Below the pieces are notes generated by a model. The model saw nothing but the letters and a program-made list of their open reading frames with translations, was not told the origin of the DNA and made no database searches. Of a stretch of DNA of 64,000 bases, positions 43,245 to 54,047 are shown one piece after another; the first letter of the stretch is position 1, and every line of letters starts with the position of its first letter. The stretch is from Pezicula radicicola (lineage: Eukaryota > Ascomycota > Leotiomycetes > Helotiales > Dermateaceae), in NCBI GenBank assembly GCA_003008705.1, contig PDUO01000058.1, positions 66,263-130,262 on the forward strand. Reading direction: 5' to 3'. The translations under genes and the position numbers were made by a program.

Positions 43245-45118
43245 ATGACATTCTTAGCAAAAGTCGACAATGCGTTGAGGACCCAGGAGAGCAAGTTCCA
43301 AGAGTCAACAGAAGAAGCAACATGGTCGAACGAGGATCTTGATCCCTCGCGTAAGCTTGTTTCTCTATCCACATTTCTCAGAATTGACAATTTTTTCAAG
43401 CACCATCTGCGCGCTCATGGACACACTGGAATTACTTCGCATTCTTCTGGGCTGTCTCTTTTAACCCAATTGCATGGAACTCGGGGTCTAGTCTAGTAGC
43501 TTTGGGCTTGGTATGCTAATACCCTGTCAATCCCTTGGCTATAGCTAATTCGAATAGCTGTGGTGGCAAGCTACTCTGGCAGCGATTGTGGCCTGCATGC
43601 TGATGGGCACATTGCTCGTTCTCAACTCGCGAGGAGCTTCTGTCTATCATGTCGGGTACCCTGTTTATGTACGAATTTGTTCTGGATTTTACGGCTCTAT
43701 GTGGTACATCTTCATCCGGGGGATTGTCGCTATCTTCTTTTTCGGAACACAATCATACTATGCGGGACAACTTGTGAGTGTTATGTTGCGTTGTGCCTTC
43801 GGACATCGATGGGTGGATATACCAAATCACCTACCGGAATCTGCTGGTATAACAACGAGTGGGATCGTTGCCTTCTTCATATTCTGGTTCGGACAACTTG
43901 CCTTCATGTTTATTCATCCTTCAAAGAGTCGATGGTTGTACACCATCAAGAGTGTTCTTTGCCCGCCTGTTTTGATTGCGACATTTGCATACATTGTGGG
44001 AACCAACGGAGGTCTTGGCCAAACAAGAAGCCTTGGGAAGGCGGCATCTTCCTCTTCGGTCATTGGATGGGGCTTTATGCAAGGTATCAATACTGTCTCC
44101 GGATCTCTCATGACAGAAGTCTCGTCAAATCCCGATCTGGCAAGATACGCTCGTAGTTCTGCAGCGACAACATGGCCGCAATGGGTTGGGCTGGTCATTG
44201 CAAAGTCGCTCTGTACATTCTTAGGCATTGGTTCGTCTAGTGCTGTTAAGACACTCTGGGGGACAGCATATTGGAATATATGGGATTTGTATCTCGCTAT
44301 CCTGGACCACAACTGGAATGCCGGTGCGAGAACTGCAGTCTTTCTGGCATGTTTGATCCAGGCTTTTGCTGTCATCGCAACCAACCTGGCCTCAAATGCT
44401 GTTCCTGTTGGCAACGATTTGACTGGCTTATTTCCAAGATACTTCAAGTAAGCTACATTTTATTTTCATTTTTGTGTGTTGATATAGTTAACATTCTTTG
44501 CAGCATTGTTCGTGGCCAAGTATTGTGTGCAGTTTTGGCTGTAGCAACATGTCCTTGGATCCTGGTATCTTCAGCAGCAACGTTCATCACCTTCCTCGGC
44601 TCCAACGTAGTATTTCTCTCGCCCCTTGTTAGCATTATGATGTAAGTACTTTATAATATCGGACCAACTACATAAGAAACCACTGGCCTAACTTCTTTAG
44701 TACCGACTACTTTATCATTCGTAAAGGAAATATTCACGTCCCATCCCTATACAATGCCCACCCGAGCAGTCCATACTGGTACCAAGGCGGCTTCAACCCT
44801 CGCACATTTGGAGCATGGCTTATTGCTGTGGTTTCTGTTATCCACGGCTTAGCAGGCTCTTTTAATACCCGTTATAACATCGGCAGCAAGCACATCTACT
44901 CGATTGGTATGTTGATGAGCTTCTCGATCGCCGGGCCATTATACTATATCTTTAATTGGATTTGGCCAGTCAATATATATCCTCTAGATCATTCTGATGT
45001 CCCCAGAACCAGGGAATTCATGGCCAGATCAGATGGATTCTTTGGTGATGATATGATTACTGGTATTGAGGGTCATGATGAATTAGTCCAGACTGAGGAG
45101 ATAGTTTCAAAAGTTTGA
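43245..45118 (+). CDS. NCS1 permease, allantoin/uracil/purine type
   Basis: Five exons, 43245-43350, 43401-43510, 43558-44447, 44504-44641 and 44701-45118, give 553 residues. NCS1 carriers import nucleobases, allantoin and related compounds with cations. The start TWSNEDLDPSPP and the motif FFWAVSFNPIAWNSGSSLVALGL match the fungal Fur type. Twelve helices are expected; family blocks include YPVYVRICSGFYGSMWYIFIRG, GFMQGINTVSGSLMTEVSSNPDLARY, and NLASNAVPVGNDLTGLFPRYF, and the C-terminal ITDYFIIRKGNIHVP. Neighbours make allantoin the best-guess substrate, but uracil or uridine cannot be excluded. It is divergent from the allantoinase and likely co-regulated through the shared promoter. Confidence 0.92.
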
Positions 45119-46532
45119 AATCAGTTCTTATAACTGTTGCCAAATATAGCAGTATTGCCATCCATTCCAGAAACCACAAATCTTGCCCATGTTCAGTTCA
45201 TGCCATAGATGAGCCGACGGCATTATTCTGGCAGTTGGTTTCTAAGCCACTCTCTTATNTTTAGACTGTTTCTCCGATGTTATGCAAGCTGTTCGTGCAT
45301 GATTCAGTACTCACTCTCTTTTGTGTATATATAGTCTCATTTTCCTATCTATAGAAATCAAGCAATTGTCCATTGACTTTCGATCCATATATTCGTTAAT
45401 ATATTCTCCCATTTCTAACAATAACACAATTAAAATGACTTGGGCAAAATTAGAAATAATATACATCTCAACAATTTTGAAGCAAAATTGTCAGGTTGTA
45501 GATACGATTCTCTATAGGTTAACACCGCTACTATGCAGCATGTTGAAAATAGTATTCAGCAATCGGCGTTTCGAAACCCCTTGAGCTTTGAGAAAAATTC
45601 CAAAACAAAGTGGCAGTGATGTCACTATGTTCAACGGCTGCCCTCTATTGAACATGGTAATCTTCTTAGAATCCAAAATTTAAATTCAAACTTCTCAGAG
45701 ACAAAGCAGCTAGCAGGTCGAATTAACCATCTATTATGGTCACTAAGAGCACGATATAATATGAAGTTTATGCTTTTGCAATGGCTTCTAGAATACGAAG
45801 TAGCTGGTGAATAAGTAAACAAAAACATATATAGATAACTCATTGTACTGTATTCAGTTCTTACTTGCGATACAATGGGAAACACAGTTCTCTTGGTGCT
45901 TAGGCACCTAAAATAAGGTTCTCGTTTACTGTAGTATATAAACGTAATAGGAAAATCTGATCAACAGTTTCGGGACGATCAGGCTAATCTTCCGGATAAT
46001 CACATTCGCTCGGCAGTCATTTTTCGTCGCTTAATATGCACCTACTACAGCAAGATCCACACAAGATCATATAGTAATATACTAATGGCTGTCTCTGGTG
46101 AGGGCTTTTTTTTTTGGACAACGTGACAACAATAATACTTCGTACCTTGAAATACTTCCTTTCTTGTATAATCAATTATCGTTGGTTCTCCTTAAGCGCC
46201 GTAATTGCCCAAGAACTTGGCGTAAAAGTTAAAAACAGCGATTAGCCTGTAGCATACTTAGGTAACATCAACCTCCCCGTTTTAATAGAACACTAAATCT
46301 GCACATTCTGCAGAGTGAAATCATAATGTACGAGCACCTGCATAGACTGACCCGCCGTTCCGAAACTACTATCAAGGTAAAGAGGTATTTATTGACAACC
46401 CCTCTTCCTTCCTTCGCACCTCTACTTTTCTCGTCTTCAACTCTCAACTCTTTTCAATCTTTCAGTGATTCTCAAATTTCACAAACATTCCAATACAATA
46501 TCTTTTCGAAATACAAAACAAATCTCAATAGT
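45119..46532. other. Intergenic region, with one ambiguous base
   Basis: 3' flank of the permease and distal promoter of THI5. Position 45259 is an undetermined base (n). No gene is supported. Confidence 0.55.
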
Positions 46533-46712
46533 ATGGCTTTCCAAACGAGGAGCTTGAACTGGCGCAATGAATGTCAAGGTCAAGGTAATGTTGGTAAACA
46601 TGAAAAAAAGCGTGGCGGGTGTCCATTTGCTCCAGCTTCTGATAAATATTCTTCTTCACACTACACTTATCTTCGAGGAAGAGTAGTGAGTGAATGTTTA
46701 TATTTCAGATAG
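46533..46712 (+). other. Upstream ORF in the THI5 leader
   Basis: An ATG at 46533 opens a 59-codon frame that ends at a TAG just before the riboswitch core. Possible intron donors (GGTAATG, near 46585, and GTGAGT, near 46687) lie inside it. An acceptor-like ATACAG is near 46826-46831. Fungal NMT1/THI5 genes use the riboswitch to choose splice forms that include or remove an uORF, and this layout fits. Splicing itself is inferred. Confidence 0.45.
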
Positions 46713-46785
46713 CAATGGAGCATTGGTCTGAGATTATACCGTTTCATGAACTTGATCTAGATAATTCTAGCGAAAGGACGACGCT
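46711..46785 (+). promoter_or_regulatory. TPP riboswitch
   Basis: The TPP aptamer core is present: GGAGC upstream, CTGAGATTATACC, then TGAACTTGATCTAGATAA and TTCTAGCGAAAGGA. CTAGA pairs with TCTAG as the hairpin around the conserved TAA(T) loop, as in known aptamers. The first stem (P1) and P3 are weak or very short as I can draw them. It lies 77 bp before the THI5 start codon, the expected gene. In fungi such riboswitches act through alternative splicing of the 5' leader intron when thiamine pyrophosphate binds. Confidence 0.88.
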
Positions 46786-46861
46786 TCCCTTCCCCTCTTA
46801 TTGCTCGTGAATAAACTCATTGATAATACAGGTTCGCACTGTTCTTGGTTGATCTGTAAAA

Positions 46862-48173
46862 ATGTCTACGGATAAGATTACTTTCTTGACAAATTGGTTA
46901 GTATTTAGTAGTTACCGTACCATCGTCTTTTTGGTTTTCTCTCCTCTCATTGGTGAAAAAGGTATTGATTCTTGAATATAGGCATGCAACTCCATACCAT
47001 GCTCCACTTTACCTCGCTCAGAAGAAGGGCTATTTTACCGATGAAGGCATCAAAGTCGCTATTCTCGAACCAAATGACCCGAGTGGTAAGTTACCCAAAC
47101 TTCTATGAACTTCCATCTCCAAATCTCTGCAAGCAATCAAAACTAATAACTTCTTCCATTCATAGATGTAACCGAGATAATTGGAAGTGGGAAAGTTGAT
47201 CTTGGTTTCAAAGCAATGATTCATACACTTGCTGTTCGTACCTAACAACCGACTATGCTACAATCTGCTAGCAAACTATCACTAACAATAGTATTCCAGG
47301 CTTCCGCTCGCGGATTCCCTGTCACCTCTATTGGGTCATTACTCGATGAGCCTTTCACAGGAGTCGTCTATCTCAAAGACAGCGGTATCACTAGCGACTT
47401 CAAGACTTTGAAGGGAAAGCGAATTGGATATGTAGGAGAATTCGGAAAGGTGGGTCAAACTGCCCAACAAATGGCTAATCAGCCTTGACTAACAATCCTA
47501 GATCCAAATCGACGAACTTACTAGTCATTACGGAATGACACCATCAGATTATACAGCAATCCGCTGCGGAATGAACGTATCCAAAGCGATTCGCGAAGGG
47601 CAAATCGATGCAGGAATCGGACTCGAAAATGTTCAAATGGTAGAACTTGAAGAATGGCTATCAACACAAGGACGACCTCGATCAGATGTTCAAATGCTAC
47701 GCATTGATGAACTTGCAGAGCTTGGATGCTGTTGCTTTTGCTCTATCCTCTACATCGGAAATGACTCTTTCATATCCTCCAATCCCGACAAGGTCAAGAA
47801 ATTCCTTCGTGCTGTTAAGAGAGCTACTGATGATGTTCTCATGCATCCGGCTGATGCATATGAGACTTTCATCGATGTCAAACCTGAGATGGCGGATCCG
47901 GTTAATCGGAAGATCTTTGAACGATCTTATGCTTATTTCTCTAAGGACCTCAAGAATGTGAAGCGAGACTGGGATAAAGTCACCAGATATGGAAAGCGAC
48001 TCGGAGTTCTTGAAGAGGATTTCAAGTCCAACTATACGAATGAGTATCTTCAGTGGGGTTTGGAAGATGATTCGCTAGATCCGACTGGTGATCAGAAGAG
48101 GATGGTGTTGCTTCAGAAGGAGGTTGCTCTTACCGGTGGTTTCCGCAGGCTTGATAATCAGGTTTCTGCATAA
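46862..48173 (+). CDS. THI5: 4-amino-5-hydroxymethyl-2-methylpyrimidine phosphate synthase (THI5/NMT1)
   Basis: Five exons, 46862-46896, 46982-47085, 47166-47233, 47300-47449 and 47502-48173, give 342 residues. The enzyme makes the thiamine pyrimidine from PLP and its own histidine, a single-turnover reaction. His66 (in KAMIHTLA) and Lys62 (PLP Schiff base) fall at the same residue numbers as in yeast THI5. The iron-binding CCCFC motif is at residues 195-199. The opening [24 protein letters not shown] and the C-terminal region match the NMT1/THI5 family closely. No targeting signal is seen, so cytosolic. Expression should be shut down by thiamine through the TPP riboswitch upstream. Confidence 0.97.
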
Positions 48174-48488
48174 GTAGGGTCTTGAAAATGTGGGACAGTA
48201 TTATGTTGTTTTCCAGAACATTTGTTCGTTACCTTCACACTCTTTTAAGTAAAAACGGCGGGTTCTCCCCAATCTACAATGAAATGGATATTCATCCACC
48301 AACTCATGTCATTGTTTGCATTTTCTAAACCATTGTGAAATTCACATTTGCGTTAGTTCCCTGTAGCCTTCATAGGTCATTAACGATCTTTAACCTCCAT
48401 CTCCTAGCCGCAACTTTCTAGGAATTTATATAGAAATTTGAAATTATAAGAAAATTACTTACTATATTCAATAGATAGTAAACTGCCC
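48174..48488. other. Intergenic, 3' flank of THI5
   Basis: About 315 bp; nothing recognised. Confidence 0.55.
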
Positions 48489-48932
48489 TTAAGGATCACA
48501 TCTCTCCCTCTTTCTGAGAATCTTCTTCCACAGAAGTCCACCACTCTTCTTGTTCCGCAAGTATCCCCTTACAGCTATACCAACTCCACCTGCATAACAG
48601 AGTAAGAAAAGACTTTCTTCAAGGCGAACAGACGAAATGTATCTATGTATGCCGGAAAGCCTCAGTCGCTAGTTGATTTAGGTAACTCACTTGACTTGGG
48701 CTACTCACTTGATTGAGGTAACTCGCTTCAGCGTGCGGACTCTCTCGTTACCTTTCAATATTTGACAATGTCTGCAACGAGTACAGAGAAGGAGCTTTGC
48801 AACTTCATCTAGACTCAGGCTGAATCTCAACATTTGCTGCAAATATATGGATATCTCACAAGCAGGCAAGAGCGCAGTCTTGCCTTCCATGGTTTGAGTC
48901 GGGTCACGCCGACAAGATGATTTGGGGATCAA
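48489..48932 (-). CDS. Possible small protein, two exons split by minisatellite units
   Basis: Proposed exons are 48932-48723 and 48668-48489, giving 129 residues. Exon 2 is open for 60 codons with protein-like sequence (SVRLEESLFLLCYAGGVGIAVRG, then KKSGGLLWKKILRKRER). Exon 1 has ALLPACEISIYLQQMLRFSLSLDEVAKLLL and CTRCRHC. The 54 bp between them, equal to three 18-bp minisatellite units, would be the intron, with a weak donor (GTTACC) and acceptor ACTAG. An ATG at codon 15 of exon 1 is an alternative start. No family recognised, so this could be chance. Confidence 0.22.
48672..48730. repeat. Minisatellite, about three 18-bp units
   Basis: Units like GGTAACTCACTTGA(CTTG) repeat about three times: TTAGGTAACTCACTTGAC, TTGGGCTACTCACTTGAT, TGAGGTAACTCGCTTCAG. 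Same family as 50111-50273 and 8350-8466. Confidence 0.7.
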
Positions 48933-49150
48933 TTGAAGGAAAGCATGTCATTTCTTGTCGTATTTCTATTTCCTCTTTCTGTTATCCTTGATGGAAAAGC
49001 AAAGAAGTACCACTATAAAAATACCCAATCAAACGCAAGGAGAATATCCTCCTGAAGTCCAGACCACAGCCCGACCTGCAAAACAATCCTTCCAGTCCTC
49101 TCGGCGTCACAATCCATATATGATTTGATACATTCATCTGTTGTCCGATA

Positions 49151-49854
49151 TCAAAGCCATGGCAGGATGTTAGCCACGAGACCCATTATGACAAGAACTC
49201 CCAACGCCAAACTCGTCTCTGCCATACGTCCAGCGGCTGAGGCAGATTTTGTAGGAAGGGTATAGTTCGCGTTCTCCGTGATTATCCCACCCCGAACCGT
49301 ATCAGGGGTGCTACTGGAATCTGACTTTCCAGCATCTTCCTCGTAATTCTTCAATTTGAACGGTTCTACCCAGGAGGTGCAGACTCCTCTATGGTATGTT
49401 CTACAAATTCTACTACCAGTTCTGTTACAACGTCAACATCGGCACCCGTACACGCGGAAGGAACGATGACTTACGGTGAATTTATAGCAGCAACCATTCC
49501 GTACTGACAATGCTCCAACTGTGAGCAGTACATAAAGATGGGGTCGGTGTCGTTGATTTGTACAGTGAAAAGCTTGTGTGGTGCTTCAGCTGAGTTGATG
49601 AAACCAGAGTAGAAGCCATCTTTCTTGGGTTTGCAGGCGTTATCGGGATCGCCTTGTACGACGTTGTGGCGGGCGCCAGTCTTGCCGGGGAAAAAGTGGA
49701 AGACTACTGTATCTCCCTTTTCAGCTTTGAACTCATTTGGCGTGAAGCTGAGTGATCGACCGGGGATGAGAGTGTCGTTGCCGACGTGGACTTCTATTTG
49801 CTTGGCTATGGTTAACGTTGCGAGAGCAAGGGTGGTAGCAAGGTTGAACTTCAT
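49151..49854 (-). CDS. Cupredoxin-like extracellular protein, probably GPI-anchored
   Basis: Exon 1 is 49854-49475; exon 2 begins at an uncertain acceptor (best 49388) and ends at 49151, giving about 205 residues. A signal peptide (MKFNLATTLALATLTIA) is followed by a cupredoxin-like fold: SFTPNEFKAEKGDTVVFHFFPGKTGARHNVVQGD and MYCSQLEHCQYGMVAAI. His of RHNVV and Cys/His of CSQLEHCQYGM stand where blue-copper ligands lie, so copper binding is possible. The C-terminus is Ser-rich and hydrophobic (ETSLALGVLVIMGLVANILPWL), as for GPI anchoring. Such Ser-rich cupredoxins occur widely on fungal cell walls; their role is not settled. Acceptors near 49388 and at least two others are in phase, so the linker is unsure. 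Confidence 0.85.
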
Positions 49855-51184
49855 GATTGATGTTTCGATATATGGAGCAACACAATGATATTATGAGAGT
49901 GATGAATGTGATTGATGAAAGCGATGTGATTGATGTGCTGAATGTGTTGATGTTCTTGGATAAAGGAAAAGAAGAGAGGAGGAGATTTTAGAAAAGGATA
50001 CTCTCATGGGAGCGCTAAATTTTGTAGGAAGGAACGTCGGGTTCAGTCAGTTACGTTGCTGCCAAAAAGAGTAGGAGAGCTTCTCGATCAAGTGAAGAAG
50101 GAAGAGAGACCTCGTTTGAGTAACCCACTTGATTTGGGTAACTCACTTGATTTGAGATTTGAGTAGCTCGTTTGAATTTGGTAACTGACTTGATTTGAGT
50201 AACACACTTAATTTAGGCAACTCACTTGTCTGGGTAACTCACTTGTTCGAGTAACCCACTTGATATATAGCCCAAATCAAAATGATCTTTTGGAAGGCAA
50301 TTTGTACGGTATTTGTTCACTACCTTGAGATTTGACTTAAACACTTCAATTATACATTTCAAAAAAAATATAATTCTCTGATTCCAGATTCAAATGACCG
50401 AGTGCTTGGATGAGGATCTTAAGAATACCTACTTAAGCATATGATTGTTCAGTACTGCACTACAAAATAAGAAACGACAAAACGAGAAGCGACAATTCAG
50501 TCAGCGGTCTTAACGACTCGGAGTGACAGACTTTTGGTATATATCAAACTAGACAAAGGGTTGGTCATTGGGTCTTGGGTTGCTCAAGTCAACACAGTAG
50601 ATCGGAGGAATACTTTGATAATAAATATGATATCGAGCCGTTTTTTGTGCAAAAGTTACAAATGGTGCGGGGGTATTGGGTTATTGATAGCTCGACAAAG
50701 CCGGAAGCGACGCTTGAGTTGATGGACTGAGGTAGCAAGTATACTTTCGGTGGTGGCAAGTGAATTTTCTTAGTTGGTTTTTGGAGTACTTGGATCAATT
50801 TCATGATTCAAGATCACTCTTGGATGCTCGTCTAATTTTTGATCTTTAGCGATTTCACAATTGTAGATTAATGCTGCGGGACTTGTGGGGATGGAACTGT
50901 TGACTACTTGTGGTTTTGGGCCACTGGTACGCTGCATTGCTCAGTTCAAGTTTGAGGAACATAAGCTAAAGTAATAATTCAAGAAGATATTTATGTTCCT
51001 GATTAAATACAGTGTACGACTTCACGCTAGGAGTGGAGCAGACGAGTTCAAGAAGAGGCTTGTGGTAGAACAACGAAAAGCACGTCGTTAGTATAAAATA
51101 GGTTCACAGGCATCTCCATCTTCTAAATAACCCAACGCATTCATTTAGAATATCCAAACCATACCCAACAACTTCCGCTCCTCT
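49855..51184. other. Intergenic region with the main minisatellite array
   Basis: Promoter side of the cupredoxin gene and 3' side of the regulator gene. Besides the array at 50111-50273, no gene is supported; frames at 50534-50804 lack features. Confidence 0.55.
50111..50273. repeat. Minisatellite array, about nine 17-18-bp units
   Basis: Read on the minus strand, the unit is CAAGTGAGTTACCCAAAT with variants (GAGTTGCC, GTGTTACT, CAGTTACC, GAGCTACT). About nine units run over 163 bp with single substitutions and small indels between copies. No reading frame suggests protein coding. Confidence 0.85.
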
Positions 51185-53099
51185 TCACCAAATCCATTCC
51201 CATCCACTCCCATCCACCAAAACACCATCATTCCCTTCCCTCACAACATCCAACCCGGCTTCCTTCCACCTCTCCCTCATAATTTCCATCCTCGGAATAA
51301 GCGTTAACGCCTGCATAATCCCCAACGTATTCCCAATATTCCTCAACAACTTCTGTACCCAAAGATGAGTTTCCTCAGGTACGCCAATCGCACCCCCAGC
51401 TATCGTTAACGGGAAGAGAACCATGAAGATACCACTCATTTGTGGGGTAGTGTTTTTCGCATAGTCGTGTTGAACTGTGTGTCGACAGATCTCACTGGAA
51501 ACGCTGGTACATATATCGGTTGCCAGTTTGGTGATGAGAGCGAGTGATTTTCGTTGTTGCGCTTCATAGCCTGGGAAAGAGACACCACGTGCCATATGTA
51601 CCAGGAGGGCATTATTAACAAGAACCCGAGCCCAGCGATAATGATTCCAACTCTTTGCAACCCACAAATCTCTATAGATATGATACCTATTATTAAAAAG
51701 ATTTTGCGTCTCATCCACAACAGTCTCATACTCCCAGATATCAGGAAGATCAGAAGAGATCAATTCTTCTAGCTCTTGATCCATCTGTAATACTTCACTG
51801 ACGATTAGAGATGGATCAAGTGATTCTGTAGATTTTATTGAAGCTTGGAGGTTTATAAAGCGGATTGTGATATCGAGGATGATTCCGGATGGAATCTCGG
51901 CTGGAGGTTGGAGGGCACGACATTTTCGGGTCCAGTCCATCATGACGTCTGGAAATGGTTCACCTCTTTGAAGGTAATTTAGGAGCTAATGCATGAATTA
52001 GAATGACGCATGGGTTAGAATAGAATCAAAGATTGACATACTGTGGAGAAACAGAACTGTAATTGCATTCTAGATCCTCGCCTTTTCTCAAACTTCTTCA
52101 GAGCTCCGCTTCTCAATACAGCTACAGCACCGTCAATATGAACACCCCAGTTATTTTGAACTTCCGAGGTACTATTCACAATCTATATTCAAACCTCAGC
52201 CATCAACTTGGGGCCCGGGGGAAATCATAGGGGCAAAAATAGAACTCACCTCAAACAAAGCTAAAATCATAATAGCTTTAAAAACATGACCTAGATCGGC
52301 CTCGTCCGGCTTCTGCAGCGCAGTCCGCACCAATTGTAACGATTCCGAATACTTTTTCCTAGCATCCATCATCCCTCTTTGATCCTTGGTTACATTGGAA
52401 AGCCCAGCAAGACCAACTGAAGCCACGGCATCGAAGACTTGTTGACTTATAGTTACTTGTCTCCATAAAGCTGATTTTAAAACATCCAATCCTCCATTTT
52501 TTGTCGATGACCAGAATGTCATATAATTGTTGAAGAAAAACCCAATTCCTTTATCATGGAATGCGGTTGTGATTCTACATGTTGGTATAGATGCATCGAT
52601 TGCCTGCAAGTATATCCATTTGTTGTCTAAGAACGATTTGAATTCCGGGGTGGCGCCACACAGGGTAAAGAGATCTGTCGTAGGAAGTATTTGTTCCTTG
52701 TTTTCCTCTTCTGGTAACTTTTCCAACTTCTCACTTTCAACTGAAGGATACGAACTTGAACTTGAACTGTCATGACGCTTTCCAGATCCAGATCCAGATC
52801 CAGGTACTCGAGCTTTCCGGATGACTTTTGCATTTTCGTCTCGGAACATTAGGGCTTGCAGATCTCGATATCCCGGGCATTCTTTTGCGGATCGGATACA
52901 TTGTGAACATGATGGTTCTACTAGGTCGCACTGTTTGCATACGAGAAGACCAAGGGATTAGCCTTGATATATATAAACAAGCTTTTTGTGTAAGGATAGA
53001 TTGTAGAGGTAAGTGTAAGTTCAAGCATGCTGGAAGTACCTTTATTCTACGTTTCCGACAGTTCAAACAGCCCTTGCTTGGCTTGCCGCAGAAAACCAT
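51185..53099 (-). CDS. Zn2Cys6 fungal transcription factor
   Basis: Four exons, 53099-53040, 52930-52250, 52182-52042 and 51985-51185, give 560 residues. The DNA-binding domain at residues 11-38 fits CX2CX6CX6CX2CX6C exactly, and the first intron cuts it after the second cysteine, which confirms the join. A low-complexity GSGSGSGKRHDSSSSSS linker (GATCCA repeat in DNA) follows. The rest is a fungal-specific regulator region (DUF3468 type, with AFHDKGIGFFFNNYMTFWS and WGVHIDGAVAVLRSGA). These proteins are nuclear activators or repressors; the target cannot be read from the sequence, and no metabolite cluster lies next to it. The RTA1 gene at 54.0 kb is its nearest upstream neighbour. Confidence 0.9.
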
Positions 53100-54047
53100 G
53101 GCGTTATATCGATCGGTACTGTACTACTCCTTATGAGATCTGGAACTAAAGTTCGCTATTGCAAGATTCGATTCGGGTAAAGATGCCCTCATCAACAATC
53201 CAACCAGACGACGAACAAAATCAGCCACACAAGCCAAATATGGTAGCATACAGCATCACACGGTAGATCTCGTTAGTCGGTATGCGGTTCCTGTAATGCG
53301 ACGATTCTGTTACTCAAGTCTAGATCTACAGAGCAAGATTAATGGGAATGGAGTCTTGATATACGAAAGGGGCATGCATATCGTCGTGCGTAATCCAGGT
53401 TGCTGTGCCACAGTGAACGAGTATTACCAATCGATCTAAAAGTTAAACGAGCGCCTTGGGCTTTGGTCTATTACCGGTACGAGATGGGTAACTGAGATTG
53501 ATATTCGTGGCCGCCTAATAACAGCTTCGTGATTATATTGTTTTGAGAAGGTCATTGAGTTGTAAGCTTAGAGCTGAAGACATCTTTATTGCATGTTGTG
53601 GAGTGGTTGTTGTGTATCAGTGATTTACGTGGGAAGGGGATGATCGCGATCTAGACTAAAGATGTCAATTGGAGGGGAAGACTGGAGTCTCTACTGCCAA
53701 TTTCTCTTCTTATTTTTGGGTATACTGGTAAACATGTCTCTAGAAATATCCGATTTGAGGACCATGGTATATAATTCTATCGACCTTCTTTACTTGGGAT
53801 AACAATGGACTTGATGAATGCCGGCTCATTAGAGATGAAAGGAAAACCCCTCTACACGCAATACAAAGGTCTAGAACAAAAGAAAAGATGAACCTTGAAC
53901 CACAACCTTAACCATGCTCTTATTCACCATCGCTACAAGTTTTATATGCACTACATCCGCCTATCTCCTCGTGTCCATTTCGTCGCCTACAAGAGCCCCT
54001 CAACTATCTTCCATCTTCTCCATGACTCGACTTTCAAAAGTCGCCCG
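53100..54047. other. Intergenic, nothing recognised
   Basis: About 950 bp between the 3' end of the RTA1 gene and the start of the regulator gene, both on the minus strand. No gene or repeat noted. Confidence 0.55.
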
